From Caryophanales bacterium UBA1624 (GTDB lineage Bacteria; Bacillota_I; Bacilli_A; RFN20; CAG-826), in assembly GCA_002321395.1 (NCBI GenBank), contig DCMK01000077.1:25026-89025 (forward strand): a DNA stretch of 64,000 nt. Reading direction: 5' to 3'. The position numbers were made by a program, and so were the translations under genes. Below the pieces are notes generated by a model, which saw only the letters and a list, made by a program, of their open reading frames with translations, ran no database searches and was not told the DNA's origin. How positions within the stretch are numbered: position 1 is the first letter of the stretch; every line of letters starts with the position of its first letter. This document shows, piece by piece, positions 33,410 through 41,980 of this stretch.

Positions 33410-34249
33410 TTAGTTGATGCCCACGTTCTTCTCTTCCCGGTGGCGCAGGGATTCGTTGATCGAGATTCCCTCGATGATCAAATGCAGGATCCGTTCTAGG
33501 TCGCGCCCGGAAGTGTAATCAGCGACGCAAGAGTAATTGACGCGCCCGTCTTCGACAAGTTCCGCGGATTTTTCCTCATTCCCTTTTGGGTAGACGGCGA
33601 TGGATTTCCCCCCAGAGTTTTTGACGACGATCATCGCCGGGACATCGGTCATTCCGTCCCCGATGTAAATCATATTGGAGGTTGGAATTCGTTTGGAGGA
33701 AGTCTTCTCGTTGATGGTCTTATCGTCGGTCACGTCGATGACCCCTTTTGAGATTCGGTAAAAATATTGCGTTTTTTGGGTGTAATTCACCGCCATCTTC
33801 GGCCAAATGGCTTCTCCGGAAACCGAATCGTAGATGAATTCGCATCCGTAGACCATTTTGAATTCCTTCGCGATTTGACAGCCGTCGATGATCTCTTTGT
33901 TCCCGGAAGAGATGATGTAATGCTCCACTTGAATTCCGTGCTCGGCCCCGAAATCGTTGATGCGTTTGAACCAAGTCGAAACGCCGGGAAAGAACTTGAT
34001 GTTCTTACCCATCTCGTTTAAGAATTCGCGGGTCATCTTGATTCCTTTTTCCCGCGAGATTTTCATCATCATGTAAAGATAGCCGAGAATTTTATCGCTT
34101 CCTGTTTCTTCCGTGAATTCCCGGACCCTGCCCCAAAATTCGGCGGGGTCCATCCCCATCGCGGGGATGAAACCGAAGTTCTGCATATCCGTCACCGCGA
34201 GGGTGGAGTCGAAATCATAGAGAATTGCGGCAATTGGCTTTTTGCTCAT
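33410..34249 (-). CDS. HAD-family phosphatase
   Basis: 279 residues. Nucleophile motif ILYDFDSTLA near residues 9-18 (DxDST), a helical cap, then IISSGNKE (motif II) and a KRIPTSNMIYIGDGMTDVPA segment with the motif III Lys and motif IV GDG-x-TD. This fits the phosphoserine-phosphatase-like branch, but the substrate is not clear. AGAGGT precedes the ATG and a good promoter lies upstream. Alternative: a nucleotidase-type HAD. Confidence 0.78.
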   Translation of the reverse strand: MSKKPIAAILYDFDSTLAVTDMQNFGFIPAMGMDPAEFWGRVREFTEETGSDKILGYLYMMMKISREKGIKMTREFLNEMGKNIKFFPGVSTWFKRINDFGAEHGIQVEHYIISSGNKEIIDGCQIAKEFKMVYGCEFIYDSVSGEAIWPKMAVNYTQKTQYFYRISKGVIDVTDDKTINEKTSSKRIPTSNMIYIGDGMTDVPAMIVVKNSGGKSIAVYPKGNEEKSAELVEDGRVNYSCVADYTSGRDLERILHLIIEGISINESLRHREEKNVGIN

Positions 34250-34273
34250 TTTCAGACCTCTTTTGACGAAAAT

Positions 34274-34302
34274 ATGATAATAGCCGGCCTTCCCATCGTC
34301 AA
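34274..34302 (-). promoter_or_regulatory. Promoter of the HAD phosphatase gene
   Basis: On the minus strand TTGACG, 17-base spacer, TATCAT, giving a leader of about 20 bases with AGAGGT. Confidence 0.65.
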
Positions 34303-34359
34303 ATGAGGCGCTTTCTGCCGTTTTAACAAAGCGGATAAGGCTGTTAAAATATAGAGGCT

Positions 34360-34887
34360 ATGGAGCCCTACCAGATCATCATCCTCGTCATCTTGCTGCT
34401 CTTGTTCCTCTACGTCAGCGCTTTTTTGCTCATTATCTCCAACTCCATCGGCTTTCGCAGGAAGCTTCGCAAAAGAGCCTCCGCGTTGATGGTTTTGGTA
34501 TCGGAAAAACAAGAAATCCTTTTGGCTTGGTTCGGCCTTTTCGCCCATGAGAAAATCGCCCTTTCGGAAGAAGACAAAGCCCTTCTTTCCTCCTTGAAAA
34601 ACATCGATTTGGATAAGCCTAGCCCGGAGGAGTGGATTGCTTCCTTGAATTTGTTGAAAAGCGCGCAAATGCGCCTCGGATTTCTTTCTGAGGAATCCGA
34701 TTTGCGGGGTTCTTTGGCGGAGAAAAAAGCTTATGTCTCCACCTTGCACGACCTCGACGCGAATTACCGTCAATCCTCCGCGGTTTATAACGCCGACGTC
34801 GGCGCTTTCAACTATTGGATTTCGATTCCTGGTTTTTCGTGGCTCCTTTATTTGCTGGGCTTCCGGAAGAAAACCCTTCTAAGCTGA
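34360..34887 (+). CDS. LemA-like membrane-anchored protein
   Basis: 175 residues. One N-terminal membrane span (about 5-29), a helical charged body, and a C-terminal part (LDANYRQSSAVYNADVGAFN, then IPGFSWL) that follows the LemA pattern ENxIAxARxxYNxxVxxYNxxIxxFP. Function of LemA proteins is unsettled. No usable ribosome binding site; TG-T-TAAAAT (34345-34350) ends 9 bases before the ATG. Its stop abuts the stop of the convergent ABC-F gene. Confidence 0.65.
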   Translation: MEPYQIIILVILLLLFLYVSAFLLIISNSIGFRRKLRKRASALMVLVSEKQEILLAWFGLFAHEKIALSEEDKALLSSLKNIDLDKPSPEEWIASLNLLKSAQMRLGFLSEESDLRGSLAEKKAYVSTLHDLDANYRQSSAVYNADVGAFNYWISIPGFSWLLYLLGFRKKTLLS

Positions 34888-36420
34888 TCAGAACATCAAT
34901 TCGTAATCGACTAAGCCGTCGTAGAAATCCTTTTCGTGGGAAACGATGATGACCGCCCCCGGGAAGCGCTCAATCGCATCGAAGAGGGAATCCTTCGCTT
35001 TCTGGTCCAAATGGTTCGTGGGCTCGTCCAAAACGAGGAAGTTGCTCTTTTTGAGCGTCATCAAAGCGAAGCGGGCCTTCGTGACCTCTCCTCCGGAAAG
35101 TTCGCTCATTCTTCGCATCGCCAACTCTTTTTTTACGCCGACTTGAGCTAAGCAAGTGCGGATTTTCGTGTTGTCGAGCTCAGGATGGGCTTCGTGGATG
35201 AACTCGAACGGGGTTAGGGAGAGATCGATTTTCTCATCTTGGGAATAGTAATTGACCGTGGTTCCCTCCAACCATTGGTAATCGCCTCCCATGGAGGGGA
35301 TGAGGCCGAGAATCGTTTTCAGGAAAGTTGTTTTCCCGACCCCGTTTTGCCCTAAGATCGCGATTTTCTCTCCTTTTTTAAGCAAGAAGGAGATCGGAGC
35401 CAGCAAAGGGGTTCCGTATCCGATCGACAAAGAGTTCACGATCAAGGACTTTTCGCCGACATCGCAGGAAAAAGGGAAAGAAAAATGCACACGCCCCTCC
35501 TCTTTTCCCGGGGCTTCCATCACTTCAAGATGGTTCAATCGAGCCCGATGGCTTTTGGCGGCTTTGGAAGACGTGGCGCGAACGATGTGCTTCGCAATGA
35601 AGACCTCCTCTTTTTTAATGTAGCGTTGCTGGGCTTCGTAATTCTTCTGATATTGTTCTTTGTCGAGCTCGTGCTGGATCAAATAGGAGTCGAAATCCAT
35701 TTTGTAACGGGTGATCGTCTGATTCTCCAAAACAAAGACGACGTCGGCGATCTCTCGGAGGAAAGCCTGATCGTGGGAAACGACCAAAAACGCCTTTGGG
35801 TAGTTCCTGAGATAGGAGGAGAGCCAAGCGACTTGGGTTTGGTCCAAGAAGTTCGTGGGCTCATCCATGATGAGGACATCTTTTTCCTCCAAAAGCATTT
35901 TGGCCAAATACGCTTTTTCCCTTTGGCCGGAGGAAAGGAGATGGAGGGGTTTGGCTAAATCCGCTTTGTCGAAACCCAGGCCATCGGTCAAGCGGCCCAC
36001 TTTTTCTTGAAGCGAATAAAATCCCTTTTGGTTCAGCTCATCGCCGATCCTCTCCGCCCGGTTGAGCAATTTCTCGTACCCCTCTTCCCCGGAAGCGGCT
36101 TTGACGTAGAGGGCTTCCATTTCTTCTTCTTTTTGGAAAAGGTCTTGGTAGACGCCGTAAAGATATTGGGAGACCGGCATGTCCTGCTTCACTTTCAATT
36201 GCTGGTCCAAATAGGCGTATGTGGTCCTGGGTTCCCAAACAACCGTTCCTTTGTCGGGCCGTTGGTCGCCCACGATGAGGGAGAGAAGGGTCGTTTTTCC
36301 GCAGCCGTTGACGCCGACGAGGCAGGCGTGTTCGCCCAAATTCAGCTTAAGGGAGGCCCCTTTGTAAAGCGGTTTGTCACCGTAGTTGAATTCGATGTTG
36401 TCCAGTTCCAATAAAGCCAT
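34888..36420 (-). CDS. ABC-F family ribosome-associated ATPase
   Basis: 510 residues with two ATPase domains and no membrane spans: GVNGCGKTT, LSSGQREKAYLA and LIMDEPTNFLD; then a charged helical linker (about 235-305) and GQNGVGKTT, LSGGEVTKARFA and LVLDEPTNHLD. ABC-F proteins act in the ribosomal E site, some giving antibiotic resistance. The start is the ATG at 36420 (MALLELDN): TG-C-TATAGT (36435-36430) ends 9 bases upstream, so longer frames would start inside or before the promoter. Subfamily not assigned. Confidence 0.9.
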   Translation of the reverse strand: MALLELDNIEFNYGDKPLYKGASLKLNLGEHACLVGVNGCGKTTLLSLIVGDQRPDKGTVVWEPRTTYAYLDQQLKVKQDMPVSQYLYGVYQDLFQKEEEMEALYVKAASGEEGYEKLLNRAERIGDELNQKGFYSLQEKVGRLTDGLGFDKADLAKPLHLLSSGQREKAYLAKMLLEEKDVLIMDEPTNFLDQTQVAWLSSYLRNYPKAFLVVSHDQAFLREIADVVFVLENQTITRYKMDFDSYLIQHELDKEQYQKNYEAQQRYIKKEEVFIAKHIVRATSSKAAKSHRARLNHLEVMEAPGKEEGRVHFSFPFSCDVGEKSLIVNSLSIGYGTPLLAPISFLLKKGEKIAILGQNGVGKTTFLKTILGLIPSMGGDYQWLEGTTVNYYSQDEKIDLSLTPFEFIHEAHPELDNTKIRTCLAQVGVKKELAMRRMSELSGGEVTKARFALMTLKKSNFLVLDEPTNHLDQKAKDSLFDAIERFPGAVIIVSHEKDFYDGLVDYELMF

Positions 36421-36484
36421 AGCCGGGAAACTATAGCACAGTGGGGCGAGGTTTGATTTGGGAAAGGGCTTATCCGCGGAGGCG

Positions 36485-36512
36485 AAAAAAACGCTTGGCG
36501 ATCCGCCAAGCG
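36485..36512 (-). terminator. Terminator of tRNA-Leu (GAG)
   Basis: On the minus strand CGCTTGGCG / CGCCAAGCG followed by seven T. Confidence 0.9.
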
Positions 36513-36524
36513 CTTCGTTTTCAA

Positions 36525-36609
36525 TGGTGCGGGGGATGAGATTTGAACTCACACGGGTTGCCCCGTACGCCCCTCAAACGTACGCGTCTACCAATTCCGC
36601 CACTCCCGC
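36525..36609 (-). tRNA. tRNA-Leu (GAG)
   Basis: Class II tRNA. Acceptor GCGGGAG with the matching 3' strand, anticodon stem TACGT/GCGTA (one G-U) around TTGAGGG, anticodon GAG; T-loop TTCAAAT; encoded CCA. Confidence 0.94.
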
Positions 36610-36619
36610 AGCGAGATGA

Positions 36620-36648
36620 ATTATAGATAGAATAATTTTCGTTGGCAA
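36620..36648 (-). promoter_or_regulatory. Promoter of tRNA-Leu (GAG)
   Basis: On the minus strand TTGCCA, 17-base spacer, perfect TATAAT. Confidence 0.85.
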
Positions 36649-36656
36649 TACGGTTT

Positions 36657-38261
36657 TTAGGCGAATTTGGGGAAGAAAGCGCAGGCCATCGCGAAGTAAA
36701 GGAGCAGGGTGGCGACGTCCATGACGGTAGTCAACAAGGGCTGAGCGAGCAAAGCGGGGTCTTTTTTGATCGAGGCGGCTCCCATGCAGAGGAGGGTGCC
36801 GATCCCTTTGGAAAGGGTGATGGCCAAGAACATCGTGGCCGAGACCAAAGAGGCGAAGATCAGGGAGTGGCTCGCGAAGTCGGCCCCGGAAACAAGCAAG
36901 GCCCCAGTTTCGTCGTATTTCCCGGTGAAGGCGCTTCCGTTCCATATGGTCATTCCCGTGAAATCGAAGACCTTCCCGGAGGTGTCTGTGACCACGCCCA
37001 TGTTCACGATGCCCGTATATTCTTCCATCGTGATCCAAAAGAAGGAGAAGGCGGCAACGAGCAAAGCGACGATCAAAGCCGAACGCAGCTCTTTCCACAT
37101 GATTTTTAGGGTGTCTTTGGGGCCGAATTCATGGATGGCCAGCCCGCGGATCATAAGCCCCGTGGTTTGGCCGCCGGAGTTTCCGCCCGTGTCCATCAAG
37201 GTCGGGACGAAGGAAATGAGAAGCGGGAGGGAGGTGAAGATCTGCTGCGACTCCAAGCGGTTCAGGACCATCGTCGTGAAGGTGCCCAAAATCAGCAGGG
37301 CGATGATCCATGGGAAGCATTTCTTCGCATTGCTCCAAACTGAGGTTTCGGTATAGGGCTTGTCGCCGGGCTCCATGTTCGTGATGCGGGCCAAGTCCTC
37401 GTTGGATTCTTCCTTGATGACGTCGACGGCGTCGTCGATGGTGATGACGCCGACGAGGCGATCGTCCTCATTCAGGACGGCGAGGGCGTTCAAGTCATAA
37501 CGGGAGAACATCTGACCGACTTCCTCTTGGTCGGTGCTGGTGGAAACGGACACCACGTCTTCGTTCATGATGTCGCTGAGCTTCTCTTCCGGCTTCGCGA
37601 AGATCAAATCGTCCAAATCGACGGTACCCTCGAAATGACGGTACTTGTCGCGGACGAAGATGGTGTAGACGGTCTCGGCGTCTCGGCCTTTTGCGCGGAT
37701 CTCTTTGATGGCGTCGGCGACGGTGACGTTGTCGAGTAGCTCGATGTATTCCGTCGTCATCAAAGACCCGGCGGTATCCTCTTTGTATTTAAGGAGTTGA
37801 TTGATGTCTTCCCGCATGTCCTTGTCGGCGGCGCGCAGGACTTTTGAAGCGAGATTTGCGGGCAATTCGCCGACCGTGTCGGCCACATCGTCGGCAGACT
37901 GCGAATTGATGATCTTGATCAAGTCGCGGTCGGTCAAGGCTTTGATGAGTTTCTCTTTCGTGTCGGAAGAGAAGTCATCGAAGAAGTCCGCGGTCTGGGA
38001 ACTCGGGAGGTTGCGGAATATGAATATCAGCTTTTCTGGGGGCAGATCGTCGGCGGCTTCGGCGATGTCGATGGTCGGGACTTTTTCGAAAACTTTCGTC
38101 AAGCCGGCTCTATCCTTATTGTCAATTAAAGCGGAGAGCTCGTCTTCCGAGGTCTTTTCTACGTCGATGCCGGAGTCGTCCTCCTCTGGTTTTTCGTCTT
38201 TGGGGGCGGGATCGTCGGAGTCCTCGTTTTCGATTGAATGGATGTTCTTGTCTTCTTCCAT
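36657..38261 (-). CDS. mgtE: MgtE magnesium transporter
   Basis: 534 residues. N-terminal acidic extension (about 1-45), MgtE N domain of helical repeats, a CBS pair (TAGSLMTTEYIEL and LNEDDRLVGVITIDDAVDVI), a plug helix, then five membrane spans with the pore motif PTLMDTGGNSGGQTTGLMIRGLA. The acidic N-terminal tail is longer than in most homologues. GGGAGG precedes the ATG. Only 116 bases separate it from the divergent glycosyltransferase gene, too short for an M-box riboswitch, and none was seen. Confidence 0.95.
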   Translation of the reverse strand: MEEDKNIHSIENEDSDDPAPKDEKPEEDDSGIDVEKTSEDELSALIDNKDRAGLTKVFEKVPTIDIAEAADDLPPEKLIFIFRNLPSSQTADFFDDFSSDTKEKLIKALTDRDLIKIINSQSADDVADTVGELPANLASKVLRAADKDMREDINQLLKYKEDTAGSLMTTEYIELLDNVTVADAIKEIRAKGRDAETVYTIFVRDKYRHFEGTVDLDDLIFAKPEEKLSDIMNEDVVSVSTSTDQEEVGQMFSRYDLNALAVLNEDDRLVGVITIDDAVDVIKEESNEDLARITNMEPGDKPYTETSVWSNAKKCFPWIIALLILGTFTTMVLNRLESQQIFTSLPLLISFVPTLMDTGGNSGGQTTGLMIRGLAIHEFGPKDTLKIMWKELRSALIVALLVAAFSFFWITMEEYTGIVNMGVVTDTSGKVFDFTGMTIWNGSAFTGKYDETGALLVSGADFASHSLIFASLVSATMFLAITLSKGIGTLLCMGAASIKKDPALLAQPLLTTVMDVATLLLYFAMACAFFPKFA

Positions 38262-38377
38262 GGTGCAGATCCTCCCTTCTTCCGTGTTAGGATAGACGAT
38301 TTTCGCTTCGTCGGTTAGCGTTTTCGCTCGGCCCCCCTCTTCTTTACTTTTTTCTCTTCACGGGCAATCATATCGCC

Positions 38378-39424
38378 ATGAAAATCGCGCTCGTCGTCCC
38401 AATCTATCAGCCCACGGAATCCGTCATGCCTTTTTTGAGGAAATTCGCCCCGGGCGATTTCGAGAAAATGATCATCGTCGATGACGGATCGGGGCACGCC
38501 TTTGATAAGGAATTCGAAGAAGTCCGGTCCTTGGGCTTGTTCACCGTGATCCGCCTAAAGAAAAACAAAGGAAAAGGCAGGGCGATGAAAGCGGCCTTAT
38601 CCTATTTGAAGAAGTCCTTTCCGGATTTGGATGGCTTCGTCACGGCGGATGGCGATGGGCAGCATACCTACGAGGATATCCTCCGCGTCAAGAAAACCAT
38701 GGAAGAACATCCGACGTCTTTGGTTCTAGGTTGTCGGCAAAGAAAAGACATGCCCCCTCACAGCAAAACGGGGTCGTGGTGGTCGTCGCTGTATTTCAAG
38801 ATGATGACCGGAGCGGATATGGAAGACACCCAAACGGGCCTCCGCGGGATCCCTAAACGACTTTTTTCTTCCTTCATGGCCTGCCCCGGGAACCGATATG
38901 AGTTCGAGATGGGCTTTTTGGCCAGCGTTGCGCGGGAAGAGAAAGTCATTGAGGTTCCCATCCAGACGATTTACCTCAGCGACAACGCCTCCACCCATTA
39001 CCGGGTTTTTCGCGATTCCATGCGCATCGCCTATTTCCCGATCGCCTATCTTCTTGCGGGGGTTTTGCTAGGGGTTCTTGACGGCGTCTTTTTCCATTAT
39101 CTTTACATGGAGCCCCTTTCTTCTTTTAAATTAGGCCCCTTGATGTCCGGCTTTTGCGCGTCTTTCCTTGTTTTCTTTGTCTATGAGCTATTGATGCACT
39201 GCGTGGTTTTCTTTATCAAGCCCCGCTTCAAGAAAATGGTCGTGGACTTCTTCGCGTTCGCCTTTCTTTCTTTGGCTTGCTTTGGCATCTGCTATGGCTT
39301 AGTTCGCGCCGGGCTTTCTTGGTGGGGCGCCCGGGCCCTTTCCGACGCGATGCTTTTCCTTCTGCTTGTCATCGGAAAGATGTTTCTCCCTTCCGGGCTT
39401 GTTCCTTGCTACGTTCTTTCTTGA
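38378..39424 (+). CDS. GT2 glycosyltransferase fused to a GtrA-like membrane domain
   Basis: 348 residues. Residues about 1-215 are a GT-A fold of the polyprenyl-phosphate glycosyltransferase type (ALVVPIYQPTE, IIVDDGSG, TADGDGQHTYEDI with the DxD, and DTQTGLRGI). Residues about 225-345 hold four membrane spans like GtrA flippase-type proteins. Together they suggest transfer of a sugar to undecaprenyl phosphate and its flipping, for cell-envelope decoration. No Shine-Dalgarno before the ATG and only a weak -10. Confidence 0.85.
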   Translation: MKIALVVPIYQPTESVMPFLRKFAPGDFEKMIIVDDGSGHAFDKEFEEVRSLGLFTVIRLKKNKGKGRAMKAALSYLKKSFPDLDGFVTADGDGQHTYEDILRVKKTMEEHPTSLVLGCRQRKDMPPHSKTGSWWSSLYFKMMTGADMEDTQTGLRGIPKRLFSSFMACPGNRYEFEMGFLASVAREEKVIEVPIQTIYLSDNASTHYRVFRDSMRIAYFPIAYLLAGVLLGVLDGVFFHYLYMEPLSSFKLGPLMSGFCASFLVFFVYELLMHCVVFFIKPRFKKMVVDFFAFAFLSLACFGICYGLVRAGLSWWGARALSDAMLFLLLVIGKMFLPSGLVPCYVLS

Positions 39425-39505
39425 AGGGGCGTGAGCCTTTTCTAGTTCCGTCCTTGCTCCGCTGGTTTATAATGTGCCCGCGATTTTAAGCAAGGAGGAA
39501 AACCT

Positions 39506-40126
39506 ATGAACGAATCCGATAAGATTCTCGTTGAAACCAGCGCCAGGCACGTCCACGTGACCCAAGAGACTTTGGAAATCCTTTTCGGCGCGGGCCATCA
39601 GCTCACCCCGAAGAAGATGCTTTCCCAGCCGGGGCAATTTGCCTCCACCGACAAAGTTGAGGTCCTTGGCTACAACGATCCCAGGAAAGATCCCGAAGGC
39701 AAGCTCCCTCGCCCCTCGATGAAATTCTCCATCCTCGGGCCGGTCCGCGACCATAACCAAGTCGAGGTCTCCCTCACCGAAGCCAGGAAGCTCGGCGTCG
39801 AAGCCCCCGTCCGCGAGAGCGGCGACATCAAGGGAAGCGGGAAATGCACCCTCCGCGGCCCGGCGGGCGAAGTGGATTTGGCCGAAGGCGTGATCGCCGC
39901 GAAGCGCCATATCCACATGACCCCCGAAGACGCGAAGCATTTCGGCGTCGAAAACGGCCAAATCGTCGGCGTCAAAGTCGACTCCGGGAAAGGCCGCGCG
40001 GTCGTCTTCATGGACACCGTCATCCGCGTTTCGAGCAAATACGCCCTCGCAATGCACATCGATACCGATGAATCCAATGCCTGCTGCGGCGCTGGGGTGA
40101 TCTACGGGGAAATCGTTTCCAAATAA
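39506..40126 (+). CDS. pduL: PduL-type phosphate acyltransferase
   Basis: 206 residues. Two PduL domains with zinc-binding histidine motifs: SARHVHVTQE near residue 11 and AKRHIHMTPEDAKHFG near 132, then MHIDTDESNAC at the C-terminus. PduL converts acyl-CoA and phosphate to acyl phosphate; in streamlined fermenters it replaces Pta for acetate formation. No microcompartment shell genes are nearby and the N-terminal encapsulation peptide is absent, so a housekeeping phosphotransacetylase role is likely. TATAAT (39468-39473) and a strong AAGGAGG precede it. Confidence 0.92.
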   Translation: MNESDKILVETSARHVHVTQETLEILFGAGHQLTPKKMLSQPGQFASTDKVEVLGYNDPRKDPEGKLPRPSMKFSILGPVRDHNQVEVSLTEARKLGVEAPVRESGDIKGSGKCTLRGPAGEVDLAEGVIAAKRHIHMTPEDAKHFGVENGQIVGVKVDSGKGRAVVFMDTVIRVSSKYALAMHIDTDESNACCGAGVIYGEIVSK

Positions 40127-40128
40127 GC

Positions 40129-40389
40129 ATGGAAAAGACTTTTCTCTTCTCTCCTAAAGGGGTTTGTTCCCGCCAGATGGAAATCGTCTATGACGGGGAT
40201 ACCTTGATCTCTTTGCGGGTCATCGGAGGATGCCCGGGAAATCTGCAGGGCATCGCCGCCTTGGTCAAAGGAAGGAAGATCTCCGAGCTCATCCCCCTGC
40301 TAGAGGGGATCCGTTGCCGGGAGAAGCCCACTTCCTGCCCGGATCAGCTCGCCCAAGCCTTACGGGAAATCCAAAAAACGAACGCCTAA
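40129..40389 (+). CDS. TSCPD-domain small protein (TIGR03905-like)
   Basis: 86 residues. It opens with FSPKGVCSRQMEI, has GGCPGNLQGIAALVKG and ends in the diagnostic TSCPDQLAQAL. Four conserved cysteines suggest metal binding. The domain is related to the C-terminal part of NrdJ-type ribonucleotide reductases; the function as a free protein is unknown. It starts two bases after pduL. Confidence 0.8.
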   Translation: MEKTFLFSPKGVCSRQMEIVYDGDTLISLRVIGGCPGNLQGIAALVKGRKISELIPLLEGIRCREKPTSCPDQLAQALREIQKTNA

Positions 40390-40399
40390 AAGGAAAAGG

Positions 40400-40436
40400 G
40401 GCCGTTGAAAGCCGATCGCTGTTCAACGGCCTTTTC
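40400..40436 (+). terminator. Terminator of pduL-TSCPD
   Basis: Ten-pair stem GGCCGTTGAA / TTCAACGGCC followed by TTTTCC. Confidence 0.9.
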
Positions 40437-40437
40437 C

Positions 40438-40466
40438 TTGCATTGCCCTTCCCTTGAGCCTATAGT
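40438..40466 (+). promoter_or_regulatory. Promoter of metK
   Basis: TTGCAT (40438-40443), 17-base spacer, TATAGT (40461-40466). Transcription would start near 40473, just before the riboswitch. Confidence 0.6.
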
Positions 40467-40483
40467 TTCGTCACGGCAAAAAG

Positions 40484-40588
40484 CCAAACATCAAGAAGCG
40501 CCTTCCGCAGCGTAGCCAGGGCGCTAGCAACTCCTCTATAGAGGTAAGTGCTCGCTGCAGCCCTTGCCCACAAGGGAACGATGCTTGG
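40484..40588 (+). promoter_or_regulatory. SAM riboswitch of the SAM-I clan (compact, pseudoknotted)
   Basis: P1: CCAAACATC (40484-40492) with GATGCTTGG (40580-40588), eight of nine pairs, with the conserved ATCAAGA after the 5' strand. P2: AGCGCC (40497-40502) with GGCGCT (40520-40525). Then GCAAC (40527-40531), P3 CCTC-TATA-GAGG (40533-40544), the AAGTGCT block, and P4 CCCTTG-CCCA-CAAGGG (40561-40576). GCAGCG in the P2 loop (40507-40512) pairs exactly with CGCTGC (40553-40558), the SAM-I/IV pseudoknot. No kink-turn asymmetric extension in P2 is seen, so it may belong to the SAM-I/IV variant group. Confidence 0.85.
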
Positions 40589-40643
40589 AGGAAATGCAGA
40601 CCAACGCCTCGGTTGCCTTCCGCAAGTGGGAGGCCCTTTTCTT
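40587..40643 (+). terminator. Expression platform: SAM-controlled terminator of metK
   Basis: Terminator GCCTTCC (40615-40621) / GGGAGGC (40628-40634) then CCTTTTCTT. GGAGG (40587-40591), partly in the 3' strand of P1, can pair with CTTCC (40617-40621) as an antiterminator. SAM-stabilised P1 would free the terminator and switch metK off. Confidence 0.65.
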
Positions 40644-40669
40644 GCCCGGAGGAAAAAAGGAGAAAAAAC

Positions 40670-41839
40670 ATGGAAGAAAAAATCCTCTTCACCAGCGAAT
40701 CGGTGTCCGAAGGGCACCCCGACAAAGTCTGCGACCAAATCGCCGACGCCATCCTTGACGCTTGCCTTGCCCAGGATAGTCGCTCCCACGTCGCCTGCGA
40801 GGTCTTTGCGACGAAGGAATTCATCCTCATCGGAGGGGAAATCACCACAAAGGCCAAAGTCGATTACGCTCAAATCGCTCGCGGCGTTCTGAAGGACATC
40901 GGTTATACCGATGCCAAGCTGGGAATCGGCTGCGATTCTTGTCAAATCAAAGTCCTGGTCAACACCCAATCCCCCGATATTGAAATGGGCGTCGACCGCG
41001 GCGATCCTTTGCAGCAAGGGGCTGGGGATCAAGGCATCATGTTCGGCTATGCGACCAATGAAACCGCGGGATACATGCCCCTTCCGATCTCCATCGCGCA
41101 TAAGCTCGTCCGCGTCGCGACCTCGCTGCGCAAGGAAGGGAAGTTCCCCCATGCCCGGCCGGACATGAAAAGCCAAGTCACCATCGACTATACCGATCCC
41201 GATGCGCCGCGGATCGACACGGTCCTTATGTCCATCCAGCATGATGAGGATGCCGACATGGACGCCTTCAAAGCCTTCGTCCACGATCGGATCATGGTCC
41301 CGGTCGCGGAAAGCTTTGGGCTGAACTCCGATTTCCGCACGCTCATCAATCCGACCGGCCGCTTCGTCACCGGCGGCCCCGCGGGGGATACGGGCCTGAC
41401 CGGGAGGAAGCTCATCGTCGACACCTATGGGGGAAGCGCCCGCCACGGCGGGGGAGCTTTCTCGGGGAAGGACCCCTCCAAAGTCGATCGGTCCGCTTCC
41501 TATTATGCCCGCTACATCGCCAAGAACCTCGTCGCCGCCGGCGCCGCCGACCGCCTTGAAATCCAGCTTAGCTATGCCATTGGCGTTCCCGAGCCGATTT
41601 CCGTCGGCCTTTCCACTTTCGGCACCAAGCACGTGGAGGATGGGAAGATCCTCGAAGCGGTCCGCAGGTTCTTCGACGCCCGCCCCGGGGCCATCATTGC
41701 TCAGTTCGGCATGACGAAGCCCAATTTCCGTTACCGCGACATCTCCAATTACGGCTGTTATGGCCGCCCCGACCTCGATTTGCCTTGGGAGAGGCTCGAC
41801 AAAGTCGATGAGCTGAAGGCCTTCCTCTTTCAAAAGTGA
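40670..41839 (+). CDS. metK: S-adenosylmethionine synthetase
   Basis: 389 residues. Makes SAM from methionine and ATP. Signatures GAGDQGIMFGYA and GGGAFSGKD are present, along with FTSESVSEGHPDKVCDQI at the start and the K+-site acidic residues. The ATG at 40670 has AAGGAG 7 bases upstream. A frame extension upstream falls within the riboswitch terminator and is rejected. Product SAM should repress the gene through the riboswitch. Confidence 0.98.
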   Translation: MEEKILFTSESVSEGHPDKVCDQIADAILDACLAQDSRSHVACEVFATKEFILIGGEITTKAKVDYAQIARGVLKDIGYTDAKLGIGCDSCQIKVLVNTQSPDIEMGVDRGDPLQQGAGDQGIMFGYATNETAGYMPLPISIAHKLVRVATSLRKEGKFPHARPDMKSQVTIDYTDPDAPRIDTVLMSIQHDEDADMDAFKAFVHDRIMVPVAESFGLNSDFRTLINPTGRFVTGGPAGDTGLTGRKLIVDTYGGSARHGGGAFSGKDPSKVDRSASYYARYIAKNLVAAGAADRLEIQLSYAIGVPEPISVGLSTFGTKHVEDGKILEAVRRFFDARPGAIIAQFGMTKPNFRYRDISNYGCYGRPDLDLPWERLDKVDELKAFLFQK

Positions 41840-41861
41840 AACGTTGGGATATTTCTTGACA

Positions 41862-41895
41862 AAAAAGTGGTTTTCTGCGTGGAAAAACACTTTTT
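41862..41895 (+). terminator. Hairpin after metK, probable terminator
   Basis: AAAAAGTGGTTTTC (41862-41875) and GAAAAACACTTTTT (41882-41895), 14 positions with one mismatch, followed by AAAAAC. The A- and T-tracts at both ends would work on either strand. Confidence 0.65.
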
Positions 41896-41915
41896 AAAAA
41901 CTTTGTTGTAAGGGC

Positions 41916-41943
41916 TTTCAAACTTCTGTTTTTCGCCTACAAT
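41916..41943 (+). promoter_or_regulatory. Promoter of hpf
   Basis: TTTCAA (41916-41921), 16-base spacer, TACAAT (41938-41943). The leader of about 30 bases contains AGGAGGGGG. Confidence 0.5.
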
Positions 41944-41980
41944 AAAATCGTAAAAACCCTTTAGGAGGGGGAAGAAATCT

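Noticed and set aside
38262..38377. M-box magnesium riboswitch before mgtE
   Set aside because: Only 116 bases between divergent genes, no M-box motifs or multi-helix fold visible.
39506..40126. Bacterial microcompartment locus because of pduL
   Set aside because: No shell proteins, no other pdu/eut genes, and no N-terminal targeting peptide.
40613..40669. Longer metK reading from upstream in-frame start
   Set aside because: It would begin inside the riboswitch expression platform and lacks a ribosome binding site, while AAGGAG precedes the chosen ATG.
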